64,000 bases of DNA from Nocardia nova NBRC 15556 (GCF_001613005.1 NZ_BDBN01000044.1:1-64000); one strand, 5' to 3'; numbered from the stretch's first letter, positions 15,667 through 25,360 are shown. Numbers and translations are program-made. Notes: generated from the letters alone by a model not told the origin.

Positions 15667-18507
15667 TTGCTCGCCATCCTGCTAGCCCATGCCTGTGCCG
15701 CCCTGCTCGCACCGCTCGCTGTGCGTGTATGGGGAAGGCGCGGGTTCTACCCGATCGCCCTGGCGCCGCTGGCCGGGCTGGTATGGGTCATCGCGAACTG
15801 GAACAGCGACGCCGAGGTCCGGATCGCCTGGGCGCCGGAAATCCACATGAATCTGGATCTGCGTCTGGACAGCCTCGCCTCCATCATGTCGGTGCTGGTC
15901 CTGGGCGTGGGCGCGCTGGTTTTGGCCTATTGCGCCGAATATTTCGACGACGACGACCGAGCCCGCCTGGGTATCTTCGCCGGCTATCTGGTGGCCTTCG
16001 CCGGGGCCATGTTCGGGCTCGTCGTCAGCGACAACATGCTGGTGCTGTTCACCTTCTGGGAGCTCACCACGGTGCTGTCGTTCCTGCTGGTGGGCCATCA
16101 CGCCGAACAGAGCACCGGCCGTCGCGCGGCGCTGCAGGCGCTGCTGGTCACGGCAGCGGGCGGCTTGGCGATGCTGGTCGGCCTGGTGCTGCTCGGGCAG
16201 CGCTGCGACAGCTATCTGCTCTCCGATGTGGTGGCGCGGGCCGATCCGCACGACTGGTCGACCAATGTCGCGGTGGTGCTGATCCTGATCGGCGCGTTGA
16301 GCAAATCGGCGATCGTGCCACTGCACTTCTGGCTGCCCGGCGCGATGATCGCACCCACCCCGGTGAGCGCCTACCTGCACGCCGCCGCGATGGTGAAGGC
16401 CGGTATCTACCTGGTGGCGCGACTCGCCCCGGGCCTGTCCGAGGCACCGGTGTGGCATCCGATCGTGCTGACCCTCGGCATCCTGTCGATGCTGCTCGCC
16501 GGTCTGCGATCGCTGCAGGTCTACGACCTGAAACTGGTGCTCGCCTTCGGCACCGTGAGCCAGCTCGGATTCCTGCTGGTCCTGGTCGGCACCGGCACCC
16601 CGGAGGCGGCGCTGGCCGGTGCGGCGTTGCTGGTCGCGCACGCGCTGTTCAAGGGATGTCTGTTCATGGTGGTCGGCGTCATCGATCACAGCGCCGGCAC
16701 CCGCGATCTGCGCCGGCTCTCCGGCATCGGGCGGCGCGCGCCGGTCCTGTGCGCGGTCGCGGCGCTCGCCGCGTTGAGCATGGCCGCGATTCCGCCGCTG
16801 TTCGGATTCGTCGGAAAGGAAAGCGCTTTCGCCGCCGAACTCGACGCGGGCAATCTGAACCCACCGGTTCGGATCGCCGTCGCGATCGGCATCGTGCTCG
16901 GGTCGATGTTCACCGTCGGCTACAGCGCGCGCATGGTCTGGGGCGCGTTCGGTACGAAACGCGCCTCCGAGGGTGTGCCGGAGCCGGAGCCGCCCTGGCA
17001 TCGCCCGAGTGCGCTGTTCGTGGCGCCGCCGGCCGTGCTGGCCGTGGCCTCGCTGGCCGCGGGTCTCGCCTCGCCCTGGATGGACCGGCTGCTCTCGCCC
17101 TACGCCCGCACCCTCGGGCCGCTGGAGGCGCATCTGGGGTTGTGGCACGGCTGGGGCACCCCGCTCACCCTCACCCTGATCGCCATCGCCTGCGGTCTGG
17201 TGCTGTTCGAGATCCGCGACCGGATCGGCGAATCGGTGAATCCGCGCCTCGGCAACGCCGACCGGGTCTACGACGCCGTACTGCGCGCGATGGATCAGCT
17301 GTCGCTGCGGATGACCGGTGCCACCCAGCGTGGTTCGCTGCCGCTGAATCAGGGGCTGATCCTGATCACGGTCGTGGCGTTGCCGTTGGTCCTGTTGTTC
17401 ATCGGCGCGCGTTCGCGCATCTCCGTGCGGGCGTGGGATTCCTCACTACAGCTGGTGATCGCGTTGGTGATGGCCGCGATGGCGCTGGGCGCCACCATCA
17501 TGCGCAACCGCCTCGCCAGCGTGCTGCTCGTCGGGGTCACCGGCTACGGCTGCGGTGTGATCTTCGCCCTGCACGGCGCGCCGGATCTCGCCCTCACCCA
17601 GTTCCTGGTCGAGACACTGACGTTGGTGATCTTCGTGCTGGTGCTGCGGAAGTTCTCCGCCGAGATCGAACCCAGCCGCACCGCCGCCCTCAAGGTGCGC
17701 CGCGCCATCCTGTCCGCGGCGGTCGGAGCGGCGGTGGTGATCGTGGCGGCCTTCGCCACCGCGGCCCGCAGCACCGAACCGATCTGGCATCGAATCCCGC
17801 CCGCCGCATACAGTTTCGGCGGCGGGAAGAACGCGGTGAACGTGCTGCTCGTCGACATCCGGGCGTGGGACACCCTCGGCGAGATCTCGGTGCTGGTGGT
17901 CGCGGCCACCGGTGTCGCCTCGCTGATGTTCCGCAGCCGCCGGTTCGGCACCCTGCCGCGCGTCTCCGACGCCCCCGGCTACACCCCCGACCCGGATCGG
18001 GCCTACTGGTTGCGCGCCAGTCCGCTCGTCGCCCCGCGGGACCGGTCGATGGTGATGGCGATGACCACCCGGATGCTGTTCCCGACCATGATGGTGCTGT
18101 CGGCGTATTTCTTCTTCGCCGGCCACAATGCGCCGGGCGGCGGCTTCGCGGGCGGTCTCACCGCCGGATTGGCCCTGGTCATGCGCTATCTCGCCGGTGG
18201 CCGCTACGAGCTGGCCGAGGCGCTGCCGGTCGACGCCGGGCATGTGCTGGGCGCCGGACTGGTGCTGTCGGCGGGCACCGCGACCGGATCGCTGCTGCTG
18301 GGCGCGCCACCGCTGTCCTCGGCCATCATCGAGGTCACCCTGCCGGTGCTCGGACATGTCAAATTCGTCACCGCGATGCTGTTCGACCTGGGCGTGTACC
18401 TGATCGTGGTGGGTCTGGTCCTGGACGTGCTGCGCAGCCTCGGCGCCCGCCTCGATATCGAATTCCTGGACGGCACAACGTCTTCGACGAAGGGAGGGAT
18501 GCGATGA
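15667..18507 (+). CDS. mnhA: Na+/H+ antiporter subunit A (fused A and B parts)
   Basis: A 946-residue membrane protein, the large subunit of a Mrp/Mnh cation/proton antiporter. The N-terminal two thirds is homologous to complex I NuoL (conserved membrane Glu in FTFWELTTVLSFLLVGHH, Lys in LIGALSKSAIVPLHFWLPGAM and MVKAGIYL). Residues after about 790 correspond to MrpB (FFFAGHNAPGGGFAGGL), so no separate mnhB is needed. TTG start at 15667 with CGGAG upstream; a TAGGAT box lies at 15621-15626. It begins a six-gene operon with C, D, E, F and G that exports Na+ (or other monovalent cations) against protons for pH and salt homeostasis. Confidence 0.92.
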   Translation: MLAILLAHACAALLAPLAVRVWGRRGFYPIALAPLAGLVWVIANWNSDAEVRIAWAPEIHMNLDLRLDSLASIMSVLVLGVGALVLAYCAEYFDDDDRARLGIFAGYLVAFAGAMFGLVVSDNMLVLFTFWELTTVLSFLLVGHHAEQSTGRRAALQALLVTAAGGLAMLVGLVLLGQRCDSYLLSDVVARADPHDWSTNVAVVLILIGALSKSAIVPLHFWLPGAMIAPTPVSAYLHAAAMVKAGIYLVARLAPGLSEAPVWHPIVLTLGILSMLLAGLRSLQVYDLKLVLAFGTVSQLGFLLVLVGTGTPEAALAGAALLVAHALFKGCLFMVVGVIDHSAGTRDLRRLSGIGRRAPVLCAVAALAALSMAAIPPLFGFVGKESAFAAELDAGNLNPPVRIAVAIGIVLGSMFTVGYSARMVWGAFGTKRASEGVPEPEPPWHRPSALFVAPPAVLAVASLAAGLASPWMDRLLSPYARTLGPLEAHLGLWHGWGTPLTLTLIAIACGLVLFEIRDRIGESVNPRLGNADRVYDAVLRAMDQLSLRMTGATQRGSLPLNQGLILITVVALPLVLLFIGARSRISVRAWDSSLQLVIALVMAAMALGATIMRNRLASVLLVGVTGYGCGVIFALHGAPDLALTQFLVETLTLVIFVLVLRKFSAEIEPSRTAALKVRRAILSAAVGAAVVIVAAFATAARSTEPIWHRIPPAAYSFGGGKNAVNVLLVDIRAWDTLGEISVLVVAATGVASLMFRSRRFGTLPRVSDAPGYTPDPDRAYWLRASPLVAPRDRSMVMAMTTRMLFPTMMVLSAYFFFAGHNAPGGGFAGGLTAGLALVMRYLAGGRYELAEALPVDAGHVLGAGLVLSAGTATGSLLLGAPPLSSAIIEVTLPVLGHVKFVTAMLFDLGVYLIVVGLVLDVLRSLGARLDIEFLDGTTSSTKGGMR

Positions 18508-18887
18508 GCGCGAATATCACCATGCTGGCCCTGATCGGGATCATGGTCGCCTGCGGGGTGTATCTGGTGCTCGAACGCGCGGTGTCGAAGATGCTGCTGG
18601 GGCTGATCCTGTTCGGCAATGCGGTGAACCTGCTGATCCTCACCATGAGCGGTCCGGATGGACGGCCGCCGATCCTCGGCGAATCGGACCGGCGCCATCA
18701 CGACCCGGCCGATCCGCTCGCGCAGGCGATGATTCTCACCTCGATCGTCATCACGATGGGTTTGGCGGCATTCGTTCTCGCCCTGGCCTATCGGGCCTTC
18801 GCGCTGACCACCACGGAACAGGTCGAGGACGACCCCGAGGACGTGAAGGTCGCCGCGCAGCGCGAGGGCGAGGATCCCGAACAATGA
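18504..18887 (+). CDS. mnhC: Na+/H+ antiporter subunit C
   Basis: A 127-residue membrane protein of the MrpC/NuoK family with three hydrophobic helices: about 5-22 (GIMVACGVYLVLERAVSKML), 30-50 (LLGLILFGNAVNLLIL) and 75-98. It ends in an acidic tail (VEDDPEDVKV). ATG overlaps the mnhA stop by four bases (ATGA) after an AGGGAGG site and its own stop overlaps mnhD. Part of the antiporter membrane core next to subunit D. Confidence 0.92.
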   Translation: MSANITMLALIGIMVACGVYLVLERAVSKMLLGLILFGNAVNLLILTMSGPDGRPPILGESDRRHHDPADPLAQAMILTSIVITMGLAAFVLALAYRAFALTTTEQVEDDPEDVKVAAQREGEDPEQ

Positions 18888-20500
18888 GCCTGTCCCCCGG
18901 TCTGCTCCCCGCCCTTTGCCCGCTCCCGGTGCTGATCCCGCTGCTCACCGCGGCCGCGACCCTGATCGTCGGTCGCAAAGCGCGCGTGCAGCAGGCGATT
19001 TCGATCGCGGCGCTGACGGTGGTGGTCGCGATCTCCGGGGTGCTGCTGTATCTGGCCGACCGCGACGGTATGGGCGCGGTGCAGGTCGGCCGCTGGGAGA
19101 CGCCGATCGGCATCACACTGGTGGTCGACCGGCTCTCGGCGGGCATGCTGCTGGTGTCGTCGATCGTGCTGCTCGCGGTGTTGATCTTCGCGGTCGGGCA
19201 GGGTATCAGCGACGGCACCGAACGCCAGCCCACCTCGATCTTCCAGCCGACGTATCTGATTCTGAGCGCGGGTGTTTCGCTCGCCTTCCTGGCCGGTGAC
19301 CTGTTCAATCTGTTCGTCGGATTCGAGGTGTTGCTGGCCGCGTCGTTCGTCCTGCTCACGCTGGGCGCGAGCGCCGACCGGGTCCGGGCCGGGGTGTCGT
19401 ATGTGATGGTGTCGATGGTGTCGTCGCTGATCTTCCTCACCGGCATCGCACTGGCGTACGCGGCGACGGGCACCCTGAATCTGGCCGACATGTCGGTGCG
19501 GATGGGCACGGTGCCGCTGGGCGTGCGCAGTGCGATCTGCGCGGTGCTGCTGGTGGCGTTCGGCATCAAGGCAGCGGTGTTCCCGCTGTCGAACTGGTTG
19601 CCGGATTCGTATCCGACCGCCCCCGCACCCGTCACCGCGGTCTTCGCGGGTCTGCTGACGAAAGTCGGTGTGTACGCCATCATCCGGGTGCACGCGTTGC
19701 TGCTGCCGGCCGGCACCTTCGACAACGTGCTGCTCGTGTGCGGTCTGCTCACCATGGTGATCGGCATCCTGGGTGCGATCGCGCAGAGCGATATCAAACG
19801 TCTGCTGTCGTTCACCCTGGTCAGCCATATCGGCTATCTGATGTTCGGGGTGGGGCTGGGTTCGGTCGGCGGCACCACCGGCACGGTTTTCTATGTGGTG
19901 CACCACATTCTGGTCCAGACCACCCTGTTCCTGGTGGTGGGCCTGATCGAGCGGCAGGCCGGGTCGGCGTCGCTGAGCCGATTGGGCGGATTGCTGGCGG
20001 CGAGTCCGGCGCTGGCCCTGCTGTTCGGCATTCCGGCGCTCAATCTCGGTGGTATTCCGCCGTTCTCCGGATATATCGGCAAGGTGCGGCTGTTGCAGGC
20101 GGGCGCCGCCGACGGGAGCGTGCTGGCCTGGATGCTGATCGCCGGAGCGGTGACGACCAGCCTGCTCACGCTGTACGTCATGGCGCGGGTGTGGAGCAAA
20201 GCGTTCTGGCGCCCGCGCGTACAGGCCCCGGAGGGTGAACTGGCCGATGCCGCCCCCTCGGCGCTGATCGACGAATCCACCGATGTGCTGTTCGACGACC
20301 GCGTCGACCCCGGCCGCATGCCCCGGCTGATGGTGGCCCCGACGGCGGCGTTGATCGTGGTCGCGCTCGCGCTGACGGTATTCGCCGGGCCGATCCTGGG
20401 CATCTGCCAACGCGCGGCCGAAGATCTCAACGATCCGCACCGATATCTGGGCACCGTGCTCGGCCCGCCGGAGACGTGGCAGTCGGGAGGAAACCGATGA
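18884..20500 (+). CDS. mnhD: Na+/H+ antiporter subunit D
   Basis: A 538-residue, about 14-helix protein of the MrpD/NuoN family. The conserved membrane Glu is in NLFVGFEVLLAASFVLL, and proton-path lysines are in FGIKAAVFPLSNWLPDSYP and AGLLTKVGVYAIIRVH. The C-terminal hydrophilic stretch (about 450-490) precedes a last helix. ATGA overlaps on both sides with mnhC and mnhE show tight translational coupling. Confidence 0.93.
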   Translation: MSLSPGLLPALCPLPVLIPLLTAAATLIVGRKARVQQAISIAALTVVVAISGVLLYLADRDGMGAVQVGRWETPIGITLVVDRLSAGMLLVSSIVLLAVLIFAVGQGISDGTERQPTSIFQPTYLILSAGVSLAFLAGDLFNLFVGFEVLLAASFVLLTLGASADRVRAGVSYVMVSMVSSLIFLTGIALAYAATGTLNLADMSVRMGTVPLGVRSAICAVLLVAFGIKAAVFPLSNWLPDSYPTAPAPVTAVFAGLLTKVGVYAIIRVHALLLPAGTFDNVLLVCGLLTMVIGILGAIAQSDIKRLLSFTLVSHIGYLMFGVGLGSVGGTTGTVFYVVHHILVQTTLFLVVGLIERQAGSASLSRLGGLLAASPALALLFGIPALNLGGIPPFSGYIGKVRLLQAGAADGSVLAWMLIAGAVTTSLLTLYVMARVWSKAFWRPRVQAPEGELADAAPSALIDESTDVLFDDRVDPGRMPRLMVAPTAALIVVALALTVFAGPILGICQRAAEDLNDPHRYLGTVLGPPETWQSGGNR

Positions 20501-21012
20501 CGCGGGAACGACTGGTTCGCATCGGCGTGCTGATCTGGCTGGCCGTCCTCTACACCGCGCTGTGGGGTAATGCCAGTGTCGCCAATCTGCTCGCCGGGCT
20601 GGTGGTCGGCATCCTGATCATGGTGCTGCTGCCGCTGCCCCGGGTTCCGGTCAACGGCGGGCTGCGGGTGTTGCCACTGATCGAATTGGTCGTACTCACC
20701 GCCTATTACGCGATCGAATCCAGTCTTCAGATCGCGTGGTTCGCGGTGCGGCCCGCCGGTGCGCCGGTCTCGGGGGTGCTGCGGGTGCGACTCGCGATCG
20801 ACTCGGATCTGGTGATGGTGCTGTGCGCCGATGTGCTCAATCTGATTCCCGGCACGATGGTGCTGGAACTGGATCGGGTGGCCGGGGTCGCGTGGGTGCA
20901 CGTACTCGATGTCGGCAGCGACGACGCGGTCGAGAAGTTCTACTACATCACCCGCCGGTTGGAAGGCCTGCTGATCAGGTCCTTCGAAGGCAACAAACAG
21001 GAGGCGGCGTGA
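20497..21012 (+). CDS. mnhE: Na+/H+ antiporter subunit E
   Basis: A 171-residue protein: two N-terminal helices (about 7-45), a third near 58-75, and a cytoplasmic C-terminal domain with the family signature DLVMVLCADVLNLIPGTMVLEL. Start ATG overlaps the mnhD stop and has GGGAGG upstream. 70 bases separate it from mnhF, the only gap in the operon. Confidence 0.92.
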   Translation: MTRERLVRIGVLIWLAVLYTALWGNASVANLLAGLVVGILIMVLLPLPRVPVNGGLRVLPLIELVVLTAYYAIESSLQIAWFAVRPAGAPVSGVLRVRLAIDSDLVMVLCADVLNLIPGTMVLELDRVAGVAWVHVLDVGSDDAVEKFYYITRRLEGLLIRSFEGNKQEAA

Positions 21013-21082
21013 GCGACCATCGCGTAGCGGCTCGCGCCGCCGACCGGGTGCGGGTGTCCCGCAAATTACAGGAGGCAGGTTC

Positions 21083-21343
21083 ATGACCTTTGTCGCGATC
21101 GTGGCGGGCATACTCCTGGCGACCGCCGCGGCTTTCACTTCCTTCCGGGTGCTGGCCGGTCCCGGCACCCTGGACCGGGTCGTCGGCATCGATTCGCTGG
21201 TCGGCATCGCCGCGGCGGGGTTGGCGGTGTGGGCCGCCTACAGCGACGACACCACGGTGGTGCCGGGCATCGTCGCGCTGTCGCTGGTCGGCTTCCTGGG
21301 ATCGGCAGCGGTTACGCGTTTCCGGGTGCGGGACGACAAATGA
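21083..21343 (+). CDS. mnhF: Na+/H+ antiporter subunit F
   Basis: An 86-residue protein with three hydrophobic helices and the MrpF features RVLAGPGTLDRVVGIDSL and a conserved membrane Asp. ATG 21083 has CAGGAGG seven bases upstream. Its stop overlaps the mnhG start (ATGA). Confidence 0.9.
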   Translation: MTFVAIVAGILLATAAAFTSFRVLAGPGTLDRVVGIDSLVGIAAAGLAVWAAYSDDTTVVPGIVALSLVGFLGSAAVTRFRVRDDK

Positions 21344-21696
21344 GCGGCATCTTCCATACCGCGCTGATCTGGTTGTCGTACGCGACCATCCTGCTCGGGG
21401 CGTTCCTCGCCGCCACCGCCGCGGTCGCGATCGTGCGCTTCCCCGACACCCTCTCGCGCATGCACGCGGCGACGAAACCTCAAGTCGTCGGCCTGGTTCT
21501 GATTCTGATCGGTTCGGCGATCCAGCTGCGCGGCCATCCCAACGTCTGGATGTTGGTGCTCGTCGGCCTGTTCACGCTGGTCACCGCGCCGGCTATCGCG
21601 CACCTGGTCGGCCGGACGGCCTATCGGGAACAGCGCCACCGCGACGGCCTGCTGCTGATCAACGAGATGGGTGACGAGGACCTCCCCGACGATTGA
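21340..21696 (+). CDS. mnhG: Na+/H+ antiporter subunit G
   Basis: A 118-residue protein with three hydrophobic helices and the MrpG signature VRFPDTLSRMHAATKPQ (about 32-48). It ends with a charged tail (GDEDLPDD). Last gene of the Mrp operon; the PAP2 gene converges on it with only eight bases between stop codons, so read-through between the strands is possible. Confidence 0.9.
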   Translation: MSGIFHTALIWLSYATILLGAFLAATAAVAIVRFPDTLSRMHAATKPQVVGLVLILIGSAIQLRGHPNVWMLVLVGLFTLVTAPAIAHLVGRTAYREQRHRDGLLLINEMGDEDLPDD

Positions 21697-21704
21697 CGCA
21701 CCCG

Positions 21705-23051
21705 CTACACCGCGACCGGTTCGGGCACCTCCGCGGCCGTGCGCGCGAACCAGGTGCGATAGAACGCCGACGCGAATCCGGCGAACAGACCGAGCGCGAT
21801 GATCCCCGCGGGCAGCGGATATTCGGCCATCCACACCGCCAGATACCGGTAGGCGAGCAGCAATCCGATCAGCAGCGTGAATCCGGCGGCGACCAGCAGT
21901 GCGCGCGCCCGGTCCCAGCCGCGCTCGGGGGCGCGCAGCACCGATTCGACGGTCAGGGCCAGCACCGCACCCGCGAGCAGGTCGGCGCCGTAGTGATAGC
22001 CGAAACCCAGAGTGGCCGACAGCGTCGCGAGCAACCAGAACGTCCCGGCCCAGCGCACCCAGCGGGGTGCGGGCGCACCGTCGTTGTCGCGGCGGGTGTG
22101 CAGGAAAACCGCAGTCGCCCAGGCGGTGTGCATGGAGGGCATGCAGTTGCGCGGCGTGTAGCGGTCGAACGGCATGGGCTTCGGGTGGTAGTCGGTCGGT
22201 GGCACCACGTGCGGCCAATAGTCGCCGGCCTGCAGACCGTGCCCATCGGGTCCGTAGGCGAACATCGGCCCGACCACCGGGAAGATCAGGTAGATCACCG
22301 GGCCCACCAGGCCCAGCACCAGGAAGGTGCGCACCAGATAGTGCCGGGGCCACACCCCGGTGCGCACCACCTTGCGCAGCTGCCAGACCGCCACCACCAT
22401 CGCGGCCACCGGCAATTCGATGTAGACCCAATGCAATACGCCGTAGACCACCGGGCCCAGGGCGTCGATCACCCGGCCCATCACCCATGCGGGCTCACCG
22501 AAGGCGTGATCGGCCAGCACCAGATAGCGGTCGCGGACCTCCGGCCCGGCCACCACCGTGAAGTGCAGCCACACGTCACCGACCTTGGTGGCGATGATCA
22601 GCAGCGATCCCAGCGCCGCCGCGTGCAGGGCGTTGCGTTTGGGCACACCCTCCCAGCCGAGCCAGGCGATCAGCACCACCCCGGTGAGGGCGATGACCGC
22701 ACCGTTGCCGATGGTCAGCGGGCCGCCGAGAGACACCCGGATCGACGCACAGACGGCATCGACCATCACCGCCACGCCCACGGTGATGAACCGCCACCGC
22801 CACGACAACCCGACCAGCGCCAGCGCCAGCCCCGCCCACGGCACGGAGACCGATTTGGGTGTCCCGGCGAAATCCTCCCAGAGGCTGTGCAGCGGGCCCT
22901 CGAAGTTGTTGCGCACGGCCACAATCTGCAACACGACCAGCAGCGCCGGCACCGCGGTGACCAGCACCCAGGCCGCGTGGTGCGGCGACAGGTTCCGGAA
23001 CCGTCCACGGCGAGCGTCACCGAAGCCGGAACGCGGATCATCGAGCAGCAC
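21705..23051 (-). CDS. PAP2 superfamily membrane phosphatase/phosphotransferase
   Basis: A 448-residue polytopic protein of the PAP2 (inositol phosphotransferase/AUR1-like) type. Catalytic motifs are RNCMPSMHTAW (PSxH) and GYHYGADLLAGA (HxxxD), facing the outer membrane surface, with helices around them and more at the N- and C-termini. Such enzymes act on lipid phosphates or transfer phospho-inositol; substrate unknown. I choose GTG 23051 because a TACGAT -10 box ends six bases upstream (leaderless pattern); the frame stays open to 23153, but that stretch is a less conserved, polar extension. Start uncertain. Confidence 0.8.
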   Translation of the reverse strand: MLLDDPRSGFGDARRGRFRNLSPHHAAWVLVTAVPALLVVLQIVAVRNNFEGPLHSLWEDFAGTPKSVSVPWAGLALALVGLSWRWRFITVGVAVMVDAVCASIRVSLGGPLTIGNGAVIALTGVVLIAWLGWEGVPKRNALHAAALGSLLIIATKVGDVWLHFTVVAGPEVRDRYLVLADHAFGEPAWVMGRVIDALGPVVYGVLHWVYIELPVAAMVVAVWQLRKVVRTGVWPRHYLVRTFLVLGLVGPVIYLIFPVVGPMFAYGPDGHGLQAGDYWPHVVPPTDYHPKPMPFDRYTPRNCMPSMHTAWATAVFLHTRRDNDGAPAPRWVRWAGTFWLLATLSATLGFGYHYGADLLAGAVLALTVESVLRAPERGWDRARALLVAAGFTLLIGLLLAYRYLAVWMAEYPLPAGIIALGLFAGFASAFYRTWFARTAAEVPEPVAV

Positions 23052-23199
23052 CCGATCATCGTAAACAGGCGATGAACGCCGCCCCTCGCACAGCGGAAAC
23101 GTCGGCGACGGATGTGATCTTCGCCATTGTCGCGACGGGCCCGGCCGCGACAACCTTTCCGTAAGCGATCACCAGGGGCGCGCTGCCAGAGTTCGAGCC

Positions 23200-23490
23200 A
23201 TGTTCACTTGGTATGTCGCACTGCTCGCGATCAGTGGGATCGTCATGATCGCCATGGCGTCGGTGAAGCAGGGGCAGAGCAGCGCGTCACGATCCTTCAA
23301 CGGCATCTTCGGCGGCATCTTCCTCGGCTACGCCTTCTACCTCGCCTTTCTCTTCGACGGCGGCTCGTACCTGATCTTCTTTCACGCCTTCATCGTTCCG
23401 GTGACGATGGTGGTGAACTTCTTCCGCAACCGCACGCCCCGCCCGAAGCTCACCGACACCCAGAAGGCCTGGCGCGAATTCCACCGCTGA
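23200..23490 (+). CDS. Small membrane protein of unknown function (96 aa)
   Basis: A 96-residue protein with hydrophobic segments at about 3-22 (WYVALLAISGIVMIAMA), 34-52 (IFGGIFLGYAFYLAFLF) and 56-73 (YLIFFHAFIVPVTMVV), and a basic C-terminus (RNRTPRPKLTD). No family recognised. It stands alone between the divergent PAP2 gene and the alpha/beta hydrolase (24-base gap), with which it may be co-transcribed. Confidence 0.7.
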   Translation: MFTWYVALLAISGIVMIAMASVKQGQSSASRSFNGIFGGIFLGYAFYLAFLFDGGSYLIFFHAFIVPVTMVVNFFRNRTPRPKLTDTQKAWREFHR

Positions 23491-23514
23491 CCGAAATCGG
23501 GCCAGACTGCACGC

Positions 23515-24291
23515 ATGGGTGAATACATCGACGCGGGCGGGTTGCGGACCTACTACGAGGTGCACGGGGACGGTGAGCCGGTGGTGTTGTTGCACGGTGG
23601 GCTCGGGACGGCCGAATCGTGGGGACAGCAGGTGGACGAGCTGGCTCGGCACTATCGGGTGTACGTGCCGGAGCGGCGCGGACACGGCAGGACCGCCGAT
23701 GTGCCCGGGCCGATCACCTATGCGGCGATGGCCGAGGATACGGCCGCCTGGCTGGACGCCATGGCGCTACGCGGTGCCCATCTGATCGGGTGGAGCGACG
23801 GGGGCGCGGTGGCGGCGCTGGTTGCCATCGCGCGGCCGGAGCTGGTCGGCAAATTGGTGGTGATCGGCCAGTATTTGTCGCTGGACGGCGAGTGGCCGTC
23901 GTCGCGGGCGGCACTGGACGATCTTGCCGAGGATGCCGGCACCCGTGCCATGTTCGAAGGATTGCACGCACCGCTGTCGCCGGACGGCCCGGACCACTTC
24001 CCCGTCGTCTACGACAAGATCATGCGAATGTGGCGCGAGGAGCCGGAGATTCCCCTCGGCGACATCGCCCGCATCACCGCACCGACACTCTTCCTGCAGG
24101 GTGACGGCGATTGGGTGCGAGTCGAGCACAGCGCACTGCTCGCCCGCACCGTCGCCGATGCGCAGCTGGCCGTCGTTCCCGGCACGTCGCACGCGCTACC
24201 GCTGGAAAAGCCCGAGCTGGTGAACCGGTTGCTGCTCGACTTTCTCGCCGACGAGCAGGTCGCCCGCTTCCTGCCGGTCGGACACGAATAG
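23515..24291 (+). CDS. Alpha/beta hydrolase
   Basis: A 258-residue cytoplasmic hydrolase. Oxyanion-hole motif HGG at about 26-28, nucleophile Ser in GWSDGG (about residue 93), acid Asp near GDGDWV and catalytic His in PGTSHALP near residue 224. The triad is complete, so it should be an active esterase, lipase or related hydrolase; the substrate cannot be told. Neighbouring MpaB oxygenase is convergent. Confidence 0.85.
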   Translation: MGEYIDAGGLRTYYEVHGDGEPVVLLHGGLGTAESWGQQVDELARHYRVYVPERRGHGRTADVPGPITYAAMAEDTAAWLDAMALRGAHLIGWSDGGAVAALVAIARPELVGKLVVIGQYLSLDGEWPSSRAALDDLAEDAGTRAMFEGLHAPLSPDGPDHFPVVYDKIMRMWREEPEIPLGDIARITAPTLFLQGDGDWVRVEHSALLARTVADAQLAVVPGTSHALPLEKPELVNRLLLDFLADEQVARFLPVGHE

Positions 24292-24342
24292 CTGCTGTCC
24301 CGAAAGGTGCTGTCGAGGAAGCGATTCGAGGCCACTGGTTGG

Positions 24343-25314
24343 TCAGCGTCGGGCGGATACCAGGTCGGGAGCGAACGAATTCAGCCCCATCCCTTTGTAT
24401 TTCGAGACCAGCTTGCGATAGCGGCGCCGGTTGCGCGCCAAGGCGGTATCGGTGACCGCGGCCGGCAGCGCGTGGTAGGCCAGGCGCAGTACCGTTGCGA
24501 GGGCGCGGAATTCGCGCTCCTGCCGCGGAGTCCACGGGTACGGCATGAGCTCGCGCACCTGGGGATGCATGATCCCGCAACCCAGCACGATGATCACGTG
24601 CCGGATGAACGGCGCGACCATCCGCCACAGCGGCTCGGCGAGCGGCGGCAGGAAGTCCGGCCGCGGCGCCGCGTCGATCGCGCCGGTGGCCGCGGTCAGC
24701 GTGGGAGTGCGCCGCAATTGCTCGGCGACCACGCGGTTGTAGTGCTCGACCATCTCGCGGTAGTCGGCGATCGGCACAGACCGGCCGGGAAGGTGCAGCG
24801 GCGCGGTGCTCGCCCGGAAGGCGTCCCAGATCGCCTGGTCGTCGGCGGCCGTCGGCCGATCGCCGGTGACCGTCCGATACGCGTGGTACTGAACGAAGAA
24901 GGCGGAGTAGAGGATCCAGTTCCACGATTCCGGCGCCAGCGCCGAATACCGCACGCCGTCGGCGCCGACTCCCTTCACATCGCGATGCAGTCGCAAGAGC
25001 CGGTCGGCCTCGGCCAGCCGGTCGGCCTCCTCCGCCTGGTACAGGATCTGATCGGCCGCCGCGGTACGCCGCGCCCGCCCCCACGGCTCGTCGCGAACCC
25101 GGCCGGTGACCTCCAGCGCGGCCGAGACGGCGGGCAGCATGGTCTGGTCGTACAGGCCGACACCGAAGAGTCCGAGGAAAACCGACCCGGCCACCCGCTC
25201 GAACCGCCGCACCGCGGCCGCCGATGCATCGGCGTGTGCGCGAGTCGTCGCGGCATCACCGGCCGAGCGCGCCGGCTCCCGCGTCGGCGCCTCATGAGAC
25301 ACGGGGCAGGACAT
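24343..25314 (-). CDS. MpaB/DUF2236 family oxygenase
   Basis: A 323-residue protein of the oxygenase MpaB / rubber oxygenase (DUF2236) family. The histidine-containing helix RLHRDVKGVGADGVRYSA and the ALAPESWNWILYSAFFVQYHAY stretch correspond to heme-proximal parts of the family. Known members are heme-dependent; the role of this one is unknown, possibly oxidation of a hydrophobic compound. ATG 25314 has GGGAG seven bases upstream. It is divergent from a TetR gene 95 bases away, and a perfect palindrome lies between, so TetR control is likely. Confidence 0.85.
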   Translation of the reverse strand: MSCPVSHEAPTREPARSAGDAATTRAHADASAAAVRRFERVAGSVFLGLFGVGLYDQTMLPAVSAALEVTGRVRDEPWGRARRTAAADQILYQAEEADRLAEADRLLRLHRDVKGVGADGVRYSALAPESWNWILYSAFFVQYHAYRTVTGDRPTAADDQAIWDAFRASTAPLHLPGRSVPIADYREMVEHYNRVVAEQLRRTPTLTAATGAIDAAPRPDFLPPLAEPLWRMVAPFIRHVIIVLGCGIMHPQVRELMPYPWTPRQEREFRALATVLRLAYHALPAAVTDTALARNRRRYRKLVSKYKGMGLNSFAPDLVSARR

Positions 25315-25340
25315 CACAGAACTCCCTTGTTCCGATTAGT

Positions 25341-25360
25341 GTGGTGCCACGCGGCACCAC
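25341..25360. promoter_or_regulatory. TetR operator palindrome between mpaB-like and tetR genes
   Basis: GTGGTGCC-N4-GGCACCAC is a perfect 20-bp inverted repeat in the 95-base divergent gap. A second, imperfect repeat TGGTG-N8-CACCA lies at 25370-25387, just before the tetR start. Perfect symmetry and position make this a strong candidate operator for the adjacent TetR. Confidence 0.65.
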
